Source: Candidatus Brocadia sapporoensis (lineage in GTDB: Bacteria; Planctomycetota; Brocadiia; Brocadiales; Brocadiaceae). Taken from it: a stretch of 64,000 nucleotides of DNA. Position 1 is the stretch's first letter, and each line of letters begins with the position of its first letter. The stretch spans positions 1 through 64,000 of the forward strand of contig NZ_MJUW02000017.1 in NCBI RefSeq assembly GCF_001753675.2. Direction: 5' to 3'. The position numbers and the translations under genes are program-made. Below are positions 54,021-63,105 of the stretch, in pieces. The notes beneath the pieces were generated by a model, which worked only from the letters and a program-made list of their open reading frames with translations, ran no database searches and was not told the origin of the DNA.

Positions 54021-54866
54021 TCAACGACGCTGAATAATGCTTATAAATAAATCTTCCAAGGTAGATGACGGATGTTTGATGGACAAAACAGTTCCCTTCC
54101 TACTCTCAATAAAAGCCTTTACTGCCTCAATGTCGTCATTAAAAAGATTTTTAATCACAAATTCGATAGCATCGTTTTGGGATAATAGCTCTCTTACGGT
54201 TCCTGCTACTTGCAAAACACCCTTATTGAAGATGGCGATCCTGTCACAAATGTCCTGCACGTCAGCTAATAAATGAGAACAAAGAACAACGGTTTTTTTT
54301 CGCCGTTTAAAATCCAGAATAAGATCCTTCATCTGCCGGCTACCCATGGGGTCTAAACCACTCGTCGGCTCATCCAATATTACTAATTCCGGATCATTGA
54401 TCAAGGCTTGCGCAAGCCCTATTCTTCGCAACATTCCCTTTGAGTATTGACTTAGTGGCCGTTTGCGAACGTGATCCAACTTTACCTCATGGATTAATGC
54501 GTCAATCCTCCGTTTTCTTTCTTTTTTTTCAATATCAAAGAGCTTTGCATAAAAATCGAGAATTTCCTCGGCGGTGAGAAATTTATATAAATACGACTCC
54601 TCCGGTAAAAAACCTATGTTCCTTTTAATCGTTAAATTACCCGAAGGGTAGCCCAACACCCAGGATTTGCCGCTGGTGGGAAAGAGGAGGCCAAGAAATA
54701 ATTTTATCGTAGTTGTTTTACCCGACCCATTAGGACCAAGTAATCCAAATATTTCTCCCCTCTCGATCGTTAAGTTAAGATTTGTTAAGGCGGAGGTACT
54801 TTTGCGTCTCCAGAAATCTTTATAAACCTTTGTAAGTCCTTCTGCCCTAATTGCGTAACTATCCAA
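54021..54866 (-). CDS. ABC transporter ATP-binding protein
   Basis: A 281-residue cytoplasmic ATPase. Walker A is GLLGPNGSGKTTTIKLF near residue 42, the signature loop is LSQYSKGMLRRIGLAQALI, Walker B is LVILDEPTSGLDPMGSRQ, and the H-loop is VLCSHLLADVQD. It resembles the ABC-2/antibiotic-export and NosF-like ATPases. First gene of a likely operon: ATPase, permease, anchored protein, hppA. No clear promoter consensus was identified upstream at 54870-54960, which is AT-rich. Confidence 0.93.
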   Translation of the reverse strand: MDSYAIRAEGLTKVYKDFWRRKSTSALTNLNLTIERGEIFGLLGPNGSGKTTTIKLFLGLLFPTSGKSWVLGYPSGNLTIKRNIGFLPEESYLYKFLTAEEILDFYAKLFDIEKKERKRRIDALIHEVKLDHVRKRPLSQYSKGMLRRIGLAQALINDPELVILDEPTSGLDPMGSRQMKDLILDFKRRKKTVVLCSHLLADVQDICDRIAIFNKGVLQVAGTVRELLSQNDAIEFVIKNLFNDDIEAVKAFIESRKGTVLSIKHPSSTLEDLFISIIQRR

Positions 54867-55362
54867 AGAGTTCTTAATTTCCCGCCTTAAAAAATAATAC
54901 GTATTTATTAAAATATAGGATAAACGCTACGCTAATGTAATCAAAAGTAGTGGATAAGTCAAATGATATTTAAAGTTAAGGGATTTCAAACTCAATAAAA
55001 ATGTGAGCCGAAGATGCGTTTTGTGGCGGTGTTTGGATCAAGGTTTTTGATTTTTGGTTTTATCTCACGGAAAAGACATTCTCTCCCATGTTCATCCGTG
55101 TGATGTACGGGTGTCATGAAGCCAACGTGGCAGATATCGTACCCGTCATCAAGGTAATCGGCTTTCAAATCAACACAAATCCGATATAAATCGTACCAGG
55201 CGATCGATGATAAACGTAACAGATACGTATACATGCAAGTGTCATTGCCAGGGCGACAGTCCGGAGCAATCCCCGGCACCTGAATTGCTTTGCTTCGCCC
55301 GCAATGTCTACTTTCTTTTTGCATTCATTCTACATCTCCGAATCAGGCCGAACCTTTTAGGA
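54867..55362. other. Intergenic with a chromosomal REP-type repeat
   Basis: No supported gene. Bases 55241-55311 form an imperfect inverted repeat: gtcattgccagggcgacagt with gagcaatcc on the left, gaattgctttgcttcgcccgcaatg on the right. It is of the widespread GTCATTGCGAGG...GCAATGAC type. A 110-codon minus-strand frame across 54992-55324 partly reads through this repeat and is not accepted, although its half away from the repeat (IAWYDLYRICVDLKADYLDD) is protein-like. Confidence 0.55.
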
Positions 55363-56841
55363 TCAAAGGACATGTAATTTGCTGACCTTGCGGAAATGGT
55401 ATCCATAAACTGCGAGGGTAACGGATAGTGGTAATAATTCACGACGATGAAAGGACGTCCATAGCAAGAGTTTCCAAAACTGGGTGCGCCCATTACCAAC
55501 AATACCAAGATGATAGATGGCACGAAATAAGGCCAGTATATGATTAAATGTAAATCGAACTTTAATCTTAGGCGCCTTATATTCCCGGAAGAAGGTCTTT
55601 ATACGCTGATAATAGCTTTCAGGAGAATAAATGTGTCTCAAAATCCTTTTATATCCATCCCTCAAAATATCGGCATCCATAGTAGGAATTATATTTGTTG
55701 TGCCATCTACATTATCCCCTGACATCTGTCCAAGCAATCGTCCTTCTTGCTTCAGACGTTCATATAACTTTGTCCCCGCCGGGGCCTGAAGCAGACCAAT
55801 CATTGCCGACACAATTCCGCTTTTCTGGATAAAATCAATTTGCCGCTGGAAAATGGATGGCGTGTCGCTGTCAAAGCCCACGATAAAGCCTGCTTGTACC
55901 TGCAGTCCCGCCCGCTGAATACGCCTTACGTCTTCAACGAGGTTGCGGTTCTTGTTCTGCTTTTTGTTACATTCTGCCAGGCCATCAGCATCCGGCGTTT
56001 CAATTCCGACGAAAACCGTATCAAAGCCCGCTTCGGACATCATTTGCATCAGAGGTTCATCGTCGGACAGGTTGATGGAGACTTCCGCGTTAAATGGTAT
56101 CGGCACATGTTCGCTTTGCCATTTGATTAAAGCGGGAAGCAATTCGTCCTTGAGTCTTTTTTTGTTTCCGATGAGATTATCATCTACGAAGAACACCGGT
56201 CCGCGCCACCCCAGGCGATAGAAACTGTCCACCTCAGCAATAACTTGCTCCGTAGTTTTGGTGCGCGGACTTCGCCCAAACAAGGCCGTTACATTGCAAA
56301 ACTCGCAGTGGTATGGACAACCCCGCGAGTATTGTATACTCATCGAGGCATATTGTTTCAGGTTGGCCAGCTCCCAAAGAGGTGCCGGTGTCTCGCGAAT
56401 ATCAGCAAAACAGGATGTGCTGTATACACGCTTGGCACAATTATTACTTAGATCTTCCAAAAAGGGTGGCAGGGTTAGCTCTGCCTCATTAAGTACGAAA
56501 TGATCGACATCCTTAAATTGCTCGTGCTCGCTCGTGAATAAAGGCCCGCCGGCAATCACCTTGACGCCAGCTTTCTTGCAACGTGCAATGATGTGTTGCG
56601 CCGAAGTTCTTTGCACCACCATACTGCTGATAAACACATAATCCGCCCATGCCAGATTCTCATCCGTGAGCCTTGCCACATTGACATCAACCAGGCGCTT
56701 TGACCACTCTGCCGGCAGCATCGCGGCGACAGTCAGAAGACCCAGTGGCGGAAAGGAGGCCTTTTTGCGTACGAACTTAAGTGCGTGTTTGAAACTCCAA
56801 AATGTATCCGGGAACTCAGGGTATATCAATAGTACATTCAT
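55363..56841 (-). CDS. B12-binding radical SAM protein with DUF4070 domain
   Basis: A 492-residue protein. The N-terminal cobalamin-binding-like domain starts MNVLLIYPEFPDTFWSFKHA. The radical SAM core has the three-cysteine motif YSRGCPYHCEFCNVTALFGR near residue 180, followed by RSPRTKTTEQVIAEVDSFYR and VFFVDDNLIGNKK. A C-terminal DUF4070-type region follows. HpnP-type hopanoid C-2 methylases share this architecture, so a lipid methylase or other C-modifying role is possible, not proven. I prefer ATG 56841, with GAAGGAAG before it, over the longer frame to 56940. Confidence 0.85.
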   Translation of the reverse strand: MNVLLIYPEFPDTFWSFKHALKFVRKKASFPPLGLLTVAAMLPAEWSKRLVDVNVARLTDENLAWADYVFISSMVVQRTSAQHIIARCKKAGVKVIAGGPLFTSEHEQFKDVDHFVLNEAELTLPPFLEDLSNNCAKRVYSTSCFADIRETPAPLWELANLKQYASMSIQYSRGCPYHCEFCNVTALFGRSPRTKTTEQVIAEVDSFYRLGWRGPVFFVDDNLIGNKKRLKDELLPALIKWQSEHVPIPFNAEVSINLSDDEPLMQMMSEAGFDTVFVGIETPDADGLAECNKKQNKNRNLVEDVRRIQRAGLQVQAGFIVGFDSDTPSIFQRQIDFIQKSGIVSAMIGLLQAPAGTKLYERLKQEGRLLGQMSGDNVDGTTNIIPTMDADILRDGYKRILRHIYSPESYYQRIKTFFREYKAPKIKVRFTFNHILALFRAIYHLGIVGNGRTQFWKLLLWTSFHRRELLPLSVTLAVYGYHFRKVSKLHVL

Positions 56842-57216
56842 TATGCTTCCTTCACATTCTCGCCCAGCAATGAGCGGTAAAAAAAATTTTGCTTTATTAT
56901 AAAAACGGTCTCCGTGGAAGGCCGTAAACAAACGCCTCATGATTTTGTTCTATGGTGTAACTGGCACACGAATCACTTCTTTCTGAATTTTATCCGCTCG
57001 GGAAATTTCTTGTTAAGCCGTGACCTTGATCCAACGATAAATTTATTGTATAGGAATTTTCATTTTACTTAAGCGGGTTACAGGGTGGCATGGACAAACA
57101 AGTTTGTCCATGCCACCCTGTAGCCGAAGACATAACTTGAAAATAATAATTGAAAAAAGCATGGAAGGCATACATTTATTGACAAAGACAGGTGCTAATC
57201 CATAGAAGGCCAATTC
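56842..57216. repeat. Intergenic with the most complete 19-bp-arm palindrome
   Basis: 57081-57120 is a perfect palindrome: cagggtggcatggacaaac, loop aa, gtttgtccatgccaccctg. The block gtataggaattttcattttacttaagcgggtta before it matches 2860-2900, and tagccgaagacataacttg after it matches 47076 onward. It is a dispersed repeat associated with transposase remnants here and at 2.9 kb and 47 kb. Bases 56842-57042 hold nothing recognised. Confidence 0.75.
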
Positions 57217-57777
57217 ATGCAAAAGGTGAAAACTGAGATTTCGAAAAAGCTTAAAAAGGGTCTTCACCTGAGTATTCGGCCTGGTCGTATGATACGGTTG
57301 GAAGTGACCCATGAGTCCTTGATCATCCACACAAAACTTTTGCCTCATTACGTGATGGCAGAGGCTTATATCATATACAAGATACTGGATAATCATATTC
57401 GTGTCAAGGAAAGAGAGTATGGGAATCAAGAACCTGGGTATATTCTGGCTCTTTCTGCCAACACCTTTGTAGGGGGAAGCTATCTTGAGGCACTGACTGA
57501 GAATGCCTGGCAGAAGCTTATGAAGACCCATGCGAAGCGGGGAACGAATGAGAAAAGAATTTGCCAGTTTACGAATAAGTTTTCCGGCCACCTTCCGGCA
57601 GGCGAGTTTCTTGCAAACGGAGTGTATCAGTTGTGCGCACAACTGATCTATAACTTGTTGCTCTGGATACGGAACCTGATGGTGCCTAAACCAAACCGGA
57701 AGAAGCGCATCAAAAGAATACGGCGTTGCGTAAGGCTGACAGCCTCCAGGATAATCACGAACAGATGTCAGATATGA
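57217..57777 (+). pseudogene. C-terminal fragment of a DDE transposase (IS4/IS1380-like)
   Basis: A 186-codon frame whose last 70 residues (NKFSGHLPAGEFLANGVYQL, CAQLIYNLLLWIRNLMVPKP, RKKRIKRIRRCVRLTASRI) match the end of IS4/IS1380-type transposases. The first half (KKLKKGLHLSIRPGRMIRLE and onward) is less clear. No catalytic D or first DDE domains are present, so only the C-terminal half remains. A long minus-strand frame over the same bases (57043-57933) is a shadow. Bases 57778-57934 hold no feature. Confidence 0.55.
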
Positions 57778-57934
57778 AGGGAAATATCGACTATGCATCA
57801 GGTACATGATGTGGTCTTGAGCATGCTCCTGGTAGGTGTTTTCGGTATTGTTTTTGTCGCTTTCGCTCACCAAATTCTTGCTTTCACTCGTTGTCGCTGG
57901 ATTTAGGTTTAAAGTGTTTCGTTGCATTTCCATA

Positions 57935-58105
57935 TTATATAGTGAAAAAAGCGCTTCGTTCTATGAGTTCATCTTTATTCAAAATGTGATATTCTAAATT
58001 AGCTAGTTCCAACTCAAACAATTCATCAACAGAAGGCAACCGTTTAACATCACCGCCAAATAGTGTATTTGAGATTTCAGGTATCTGATAAAATCGGTTG
58101 CTCAT
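57935..58105 (-). CDS. Small hypothetical protein after panC, possibly truncated
   Basis: A 56-residue frame overlapping the 3' end of panC by 29 bases: MSNRFYQIPEISNTLFGGDV, then KRLPSVDELFELELANLEYH and ILNKDELIERSAFFTI. Composition is protein-like and the position, coupled to panC, supports translation. The end abuts the transposase-remnant zone, so the C-terminus may have been cut off. No family recognised. Confidence 0.4.
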   Translation of the reverse strand: MSNRFYQIPEISNTLFGGDVKRLPSVDELFELELANLEYHILNKDELIERSAFFTI

Positions 58106-58970
58106 AAATCGTCAGAATTACATTGTCAATAAGTCGTGTCTTGCCAATCCTGACTGCCAGGGCGACAACATCGCCGCTTTGAGCTTTTTGCACGGACTCA
58201 AGGGTTTCTGGATTAACGACGGAAATATAATCAATCGTGGCAGACTTACTTTGGGAAATAATTTTCTCCATTTCCCTTACCATTTCTTCCGTATTTACAA
58301 TACCTGTCTTTACCAGAGACTGCGCCCTTATCAACGCCTGATATAAACAAAGGGCATCGTTCCTTTCCGTTTCGCTAAGATAGGCATTTCTGGAACTCAG
58401 GGCCAACCCATTCTGATCCCTGATCGTCGGAAGTACTTTTATCGTAACACCGGCATTTAGATCGGAAACGATTCTCCTGATCACCACGGTTTGCTGGAAG
58501 TCTTTTTGCCCGAAATAGGCAACGTCCGGTTGTATGAGATTGAAGAGTTTCAGCACAACGACGGCAACACCCCGGAAATGGCCCGGACGTGATTTCCCGC
58601 AGAGCTTGTCTTCCAGGGATTCAGGAATTACCGCGGTGCAAAATCCATCCGGATACATCTCCGATGCACCCGGATTGAATACGATGTTTACTCCCTCCTG
58701 AGAAAGGATGTTGCAATCATTGTCAAACGTCCTGGGATATCGCGAAAAATCCTCATTTTTTCCAAATTGCAGAGGGTTTACAAAGATACTCACCACCACC
58801 GCATCGTTTTCTTTCTTGGCCTGCCGGACAAGGCTCAGATGCCCTTCATGCAGGGCACCCATCGTTGGCACCAAACCAATCGTCGAACGGCGTTCTTTCA
58901 ATACCCTGATGTATTGCTTCAAAGCTTGTACTGCAGTAATTACTTGCACCAGTTTCACTTCCGCCTTCAA
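58077..58970 (-). CDS. panC: Pantothenate synthetase
   Basis: Pantoate-beta-alanine ligase of pantothenate synthesis. Motifs: LVPTMGALHEGHLSLVRQAK (HIGH-type ATP site) near residue 34, SIFVNPLQFGKNEDFSRYPR, VAYFGQKDFQQTVVIRRIVS and RDQNGLALSSRNAYLSE (KMSKS-like). The longest frame starts at TTG 58970, one base after the pyrI stop. GTG 58949 (MQVITAVQALKQYI) sits at good distance from AAGGCGG and is the more likely start. Third gene of the pyrB-pyrI-panC run. Confidence 0.96.
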   Translation of the reverse strand: MKAEVKLVQVITAVQALKQYIRVLKERRSTIGLVPTMGALHEGHLSLVRQAKKENDAVVVSIFVNPLQFGKNEDFSRYPRTFDNDCNILSQEGVNIVFNPGASEMYPDGFCTAVIPESLEDKLCGKSRPGHFRGVAVVVLKLFNLIQPDVAYFGQKDFQQTVVIRRIVSDLNAGVTIKVLPTIRDQNGLALSSRNAYLSETERNDALCLYQALIRAQSLVKTGIVNTEEMVREMEKIISQSKSATIDYISVVNPETLESVQKAQSGDVVALAVRIGKTRLIDNVILTIYEQPILSDT

Positions 58971-58971
58971 C

Positions 58972-59421
58972 TCAAATCAACACGATATCTTTTGCACCCA
59001 TAATACGTTCGCAGTAATGGCATTGTAATCGTATCGGATTTTTGTTTACCACATGTTGTTTGGTTTTTATGTTGTTATGGTTGCTTACACAATTGGGATT
59101 AAAACACTTCACAATGCCATCGATGATCTCCGGAATTACGGTATTGAATTTTTTAACAACTTCGTAATCCTTGATGATATTGACCGTTGCATTCGGGGCG
59201 ATAAGGGCAATTTTGTTCGCCTCTTTTTGGTCAATAATTTTACCTTCAATTTTGATAATTCCTTTTTTCTTTAAAAATTTACTCGTTAAATTTATGCCAA
59301 CAAGGACGACCTGCTCTTCATTCTGAATATGTAAAAGGTCCGCAACCTTCAGAGTGCTTTTGCTGTCGATGTGGTCAATCACGGAGCCATCTTTAATTGC
59401 CGCAACGTCCAGATGTTTCAT
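58972..59421 (-). CDS. pyrI: Aspartate carbamoyltransferase regulatory chain
   Basis: A 149-residue nucleotide-binding regulatory subunit. The allosteric domain includes IDHIDSKSTLKVADLLHI, and the C-terminal zinc site has cysteines in CFNPNC and LQCHYCERIMG. It binds PyrB to form the E. coli-like allosteric enzyme. The start ATG overlaps the pyrB stop by four bases. PyrI is uncommon among planctomycete relatives of B. subtilis-type systems, and common in archaea and enterobacteria. Confidence 0.95.
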   Translation of the reverse strand: MKHLDVAAIKDGSVIDHIDSKSTLKVADLLHIQNEEQVVLVGINLTSKFLKKKGIIKIEGKIIDQKEANKIALIAPNATVNIIKDYEVVKKFNTVIPEIIDGIVKCFNPNCVSNHNNIKTKQHVVNKNPIRLQCHYCERIMGAKDIVLI

Positions 59422-60344
59422 GCGATAGCCCCCAAAACGGCTGCCAATATAGCCTTCCTTACAGGAACTCCATTGCGTGCCTGATGAAAATACACGGCAA
59501 AATCTGTTGCATCCAGGCTGTCATCCATTTCATCCACCCGTGGCAAAGGGTGTAACACCTTTAAGTCATTCTTAATGCCAACCTCTTCAAGCATTGCCCT
59601 GCTTAGTCGATAGATACCGCGCACCTTTTCAAATTCCACCGGATCTGCAAACCGCTCCTTTTGTATCCTGGTACAATAAATTACGTCAAGCCGCCTGCTT
59701 ATTCCCCTGAGGGATTCGTTTTCATGGCATTTTACCTTACGGTCTTTCAGCACATCGATAAAATCGTTTGGCAATTGCAGGCTGGGTGGTGAAATAAAAT
59801 ACATTTCTGCACCAAAATGCGACAAGGCATAAGCAAGGGAATGTACCGTTCTGCCGTACTTCAGGTCACCCAAGAATCCAATCGTTAGCCCTTCAAGTGT
59901 CCCTTTGGTCTTCTGAATGGTATAAAGGTCCAAAAAAGTTTGTGTTGGGTGTTGATTCGCACCGTCTCCGGCATTGATTACCGGTATAGTGGCAACATCT
60001 GCCGCTAATTGTGCAGAACCTTCGAGGTAGTGCCTTAACACGATGATGTCGCAATAACCCTCCACAATCTTTATAGAATCACTTAAAGATTCGCCCTTGG
60101 CAGCCGAAGAAACCCCTGATTCTGCAAAGCCGATTACCGAACCTCCCAGCCGTTTCATGGATGATTCGAAGCTTAACCGTGTCCGTGTCGAAGGCTCAAA
60201 AAATAAAGAGGCAAGCACTTTGCCTTTCAGGAGTTCCGTATTGTCCATCTGTTCCATCTGTTTGGCCAGATCGAGGATATATAATAATTCTTCTTTGTTG
60301 AAATGTCTGATGGAAATGATATCTCTTTGCTTAAACCTTACCAT
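59418..60344 (-). CDS. pyrB: Aspartate carbamoyltransferase catalytic chain
   Basis: Condenses carbamoyl phosphate with aspartate in pyrimidine synthesis; 308 residues. The carbamoyl-phosphate loop is FFEPSTRTRLSFESSMKRLG near residue 50, with HPTQTFLDLYTI near 133 and GDLKYGRTVHSLAYAL, and the aspartate-site loop HPLPRVDEMD near 265. First gene of the pyrB-pyrI-panC operon, divergent from hom. No attenuator or terminator was seen upstream. Confidence 0.97.
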   Translation of the reverse strand: MVRFKQRDIISIRHFNKEELLYILDLAKQMEQMDNTELLKGKVLASLFFEPSTRTRLSFESSMKRLGGSVIGFAESGVSSAAKGESLSDSIKIVEGYCDIIVLRHYLEGSAQLAADVATIPVINAGDGANQHPTQTFLDLYTIQKTKGTLEGLTIGFLGDLKYGRTVHSLAYALSHFGAEMYFISPPSLQLPNDFIDVLKDRKVKCHENESLRGISRRLDVIYCTRIQKERFADPVEFEKVRGIYRLSRAMLEEVGIKNDLKVLHPLPRVDEMDDSLDATDFAVYFHQARNGVPVRKAILAAVLGAIA

Positions 60345-60473
60345 ATACTCCGAAAACGCTTGTCCGAAGCCGCTGTGAATAAAATTTGCGTAACAATGTA
60401 ACAGACCTCGCAGGACATTACAAGGAAAATCAACCTATGGATATAAAACCAGACGTTTCGTTTACAAAATCTA

Positions 60474-60503
60474 TTGACAATAAACAATTTTATTCGGTAT
60501 AGT
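60474..60503 (+). promoter_or_regulatory. Sigma70-type promoter for hom
   Basis: TTGACA (60474-60479), an 18-bp spacer and TATAGT (60498-60503). The predicted start near 60510 leaves a leader of about 95 bases before hom. The 260-base region shared with divergent pyrB (60345-60604) holds no gene. Confidence 0.6.
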
Positions 60504-60604
60504 AGAACTTTTCATGATATGAGGAAAATATCTGCTGTATTGAGATTTCAAGCATTGTATTTCGGTACGGCTTGATGGTGAAGTTATAAAGGAACCGGGA
60601 ATTT

Positions 60605-61900
60605 ATGAAAGCATTGCATGTTGGACTCGTCGGTATGGGAACCGTGGGTGCAGGAGTAGCAAAAATTCTTCTGGAAAAAAATTCGCCCCTTCTGGAAAAA
60701 CTTGATTGCATACCGGTATTAAAAGGTATTGCCGATTCCAACCCGGAGGCAAAAAACAAAATAAACATACCATCGAATGTCCTCTTTACTGCTGATGCCC
60801 GGGAACTTGTCAATCATCCGGATATACAGATTATTGTAGAGCTGATCGGGGGATTGCACCCCGCGAAAGAAATTATTACTTTAGCCCTTGAAAATGGCAA
60901 AGATGTCGTAACAGCAAACAAAATGCTTTTAGCCCTTCATGGCTCAGAGCTCTTTCAGAAGGCACGGCAGCATGGCAAAAGCATTTCCTTTGAGGCAAGT
61001 GTAGGCGGAGGGATACCGGTCATTGCTGCCCTGAGAGACGGTTTTATTGCCAATAGAATCGAATCCATCTGTGGTATTGTAAACGGAACGACCAATTACA
61101 TCCTCACCAAGATGACCAAAGAACAGGTTACCTATAGCGATGCCCTTGCCGAGGCACAGAAGCTTGGTTATGCAGAAAAAGATCCCACGATGGATGTCGA
61201 AGGCATAGACGCATCGCACAAACTTGCTATTTTGGCAAGGATTGGTTTTGGGGTTGACTTTGATTATAACAGTATCTATCACGAAGGTATTAGCACGGTG
61301 GATCTGTCTGATATTTGGTATGCACGCGAACTGGGATATACCTTAAAGCTCCTGGCGATCGCCAAAAAAGGGGAAAACACGATCGAACTTCGCGTTCACC
61401 CCACTCTCCTTCCTCATGAACATCCCCTGTCTTCAGTACATGGCGTCTTTAACGCTGTCTGCATAACCGGGAGTGCGGTGGGAGATGCAATGCTCTATGG
61501 CAGGGGGGCTGGTCAAATGCCAACCGCCAGCGCCGTCGTTGCAGATCTTGTAGATGTTGCACTGGGAAGAGCAGGGATTACCTTTGCCGCCATGAAAACT
61601 TTTTCTGGCTGCTCTGAGCGTTTTCCTATCGCAAACGCCCTGCAGTTTAAGACGTGTTATTATTTGCGGTTCTCTGTTGTCGATAAGCCTGGGGTGCTTG
61701 CAAAAATAACCGGTATTCTGGGAAAATATGAGATCAGCATTGCCTCGGTTATTCAGCACAAGGCCAGGGAAGCCGGTAATGTCCCGCTGGTAATGATGAC
61801 TCACCTTGCAGAAGAAGGCAATCTGCAAAAGGCGCTTGTGGAGATTCAGCAACTTGATGTAATAAAAGACCACACAAAATTTCTCCGTGTAGAAGAATAG
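60605..61900 (+). CDS. hom: Homoserine dehydrogenase
   Basis: Converts aspartate semialdehyde to homoserine; 431 residues with a C-terminal ACT domain. The NAD(P) fold opens GLVGMGTVGAGVAKILLEK, followed by VVTANKMLLALHG, the catalytic-domain FEASVGGGIPVIAALRDG and GIVNGTTNYILTKM. The ACT domain (about 345-430) reads YYLRFSVVDKPGVLAKITGI, suggesting feedback control by threonine. AAAGGA precedes the ATG. Probably cotranscribed with apgM eight bases downstream. Confidence 0.96.
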   Translation: MKALHVGLVGMGTVGAGVAKILLEKNSPLLEKLDCIPVLKGIADSNPEAKNKINIPSNVLFTADARELVNHPDIQIIVELIGGLHPAKEIITLALENGKDVVTANKMLLALHGSELFQKARQHGKSISFEASVGGGIPVIAALRDGFIANRIESICGIVNGTTNYILTKMTKEQVTYSDALAEAQKLGYAEKDPTMDVEGIDASHKLAILARIGFGVDFDYNSIYHEGISTVDLSDIWYARELGYTLKLLAIAKKGENTIELRVHPTLLPHEHPLSSVHGVFNAVCITGSAVGDAMLYGRGAGQMPTASAVVADLVDVALGRAGITFAAMKTFSGCSERFPIANALQFKTCYYLRFSVVDKPGVLAKITGILGKYEISIASVIQHKAREAGNVPLVMMTHLAEEGNLQKALVEIQQLDVIKDHTKFLRVEE

Positions 61901-61908
61901 GTGAACTT

Positions 61909-63105
61909 GTGAAATACTGTATTGTTGTTCCCGACGGGCTGGCAGATTATCCCATAGACAAACTCAGCGGCAGAACGCCTGTGGAAGCAGCACGTACCCC
62001 TTTTCTGGATTTTCTTGCACAAAACGGACAGCTTGGACTTGTCAAAACTATACCGAATGGGTTTCCCGCCGGCAGTGACGTTGCTAATCTTACCTTACTG
62101 GGGTATAGCCCCAGGGAATACTATTCAGGACGTGCACCCCTTGAAGCTGCCAGTATTGGCATCAAACTCAACGACGACGATTGGGCATTCCGGTGTAACT
62201 TTATTACTGCTACCGGAGATGTTCTGGAGGACTTCTGTGCGGGTCATATAAAAACCGATGAGGCATCAGTGCTCATCAAACTCCTGAACGAAAAATTTGG
62301 CAATGATAGTATTCAATTTTATACCGGCAAGAGCTATCGCCATATCATGGTATACAAAGGCGCTCAAAAAATGGATGCCAGGTGTTTCCCTCCCCATGAC
62401 ATTATGGGTCAGTCAATTCAAAAGCATCTTCCGAAAGGAAATGGAAGCGAGATTCTTATCGATCTCATGGAACGTTCCCGGGCGTATCTGTCGAATCACG
62501 ATGTTAACAAGGTACGTATCGACCTGGAAGAAAATCCTGCAAATATGATCTGGCTATGGGGACAGGGGCATCGGCCAAAAATGCCCACATTCAAAGAACG
62601 ATTTCATCTCACGGGCGCCGTCATTACTGCCGTAGATTTGATTAAGGGTATTGCCTGTTATCTGGGATGGGACATCATCCAGGTGCCTGGTGTTACCGGT
62701 TACCTTGATACGAATTATACCAATAAGGGGCAATATGCCGTCAAGGCGCTGGAAACCAACGATGTTGTATTGGTTCATATCGAGGCTCCCGATGAGGCAG
62801 GACACGAAGGCAACGTGCATGAAAAGATATTGGCTATTGAACAGGTTGATAGCAAGATAATCGGGCCCCTTCTTGAAGCAAAAAACATATTCCGAGACCT
62901 GCGAATCCTGGTGCTTCCGGATCATTACACGCCTATTGTTAAACGGACACATACCCCTGAACCGGTTCCCTTTGTGGCTTATGGTTCCGGTATAGAGAAG
63001 GGTATAGGGCTTCCGTACAGTGAAACCAATGCCCGTGCCTCCGGTCTTCATATCGGGGAGGGACACCGTCTCATCGAGCACTTTATTTCAGGTATTTTTC
63101 GGTAG
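61909..63105 (+). CDS. apgM: Cofactor-independent phosphoglycerate mutase, archaeal type
   Basis: Interconverts 3- and 2-phosphoglycerate; 398 residues of the alkaline-phosphatase-like ApgM family. It starts GTG (MKYCIVVPDGLADYPIDKLS). The catalytic serine lies in FPAGSDVANLTLLGYSPREY near residue 63; metal ligands include VLVHIEAPDEAGHEG near 285 and LVLPDHYTPIVKRTHTPEPV near 340. The hom-apgM pairing is widespread in bacteria that use ApgM. Confidence 0.95.
   Translation: MKYCIVVPDGLADYPIDKLSGRTPVEAARTPFLDFLAQNGQLGLVKTIPNGFPAGSDVANLTLLGYSPREYYSGRAPLEAASIGIKLNDDDWAFRCNFITATGDVLEDFCAGHIKTDEASVLIKLLNEKFGNDSIQFYTGKSYRHIMVYKGAQKMDARCFPPHDIMGQSIQKHLPKGNGSEILIDLMERSRAYLSNHDVNKVRIDLEENPANMIWLWGQGHRPKMPTFKERFHLTGAVITAVDLIKGIACYLGWDIIQVPGVTGYLDTNYTNKGQYAVKALETNDVVLVHIEAPDEAGHEGNVHEKILAIEQVDSKIIGPLLEAKNIFRDLRILVLPDHYTPIVKRTHTPEPVPFVAYGSGIEKGIGLPYSETNARASGLHIGEGHRLIEHFISGIFR

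Noticed and set aside
54992-55324. A 110-codon minus-strand frame.
   Set aside because: Part of it is translation of a REP-type repeat (SRHCGRSKAIQVPG); no domain or good start.
57043-57933. A 296-codon minus-strand frame.
   Set aside because: It crosses the palindrome and the plus-strand transposase fragment, whose C-terminus is recognisable; it is the reverse shadow.
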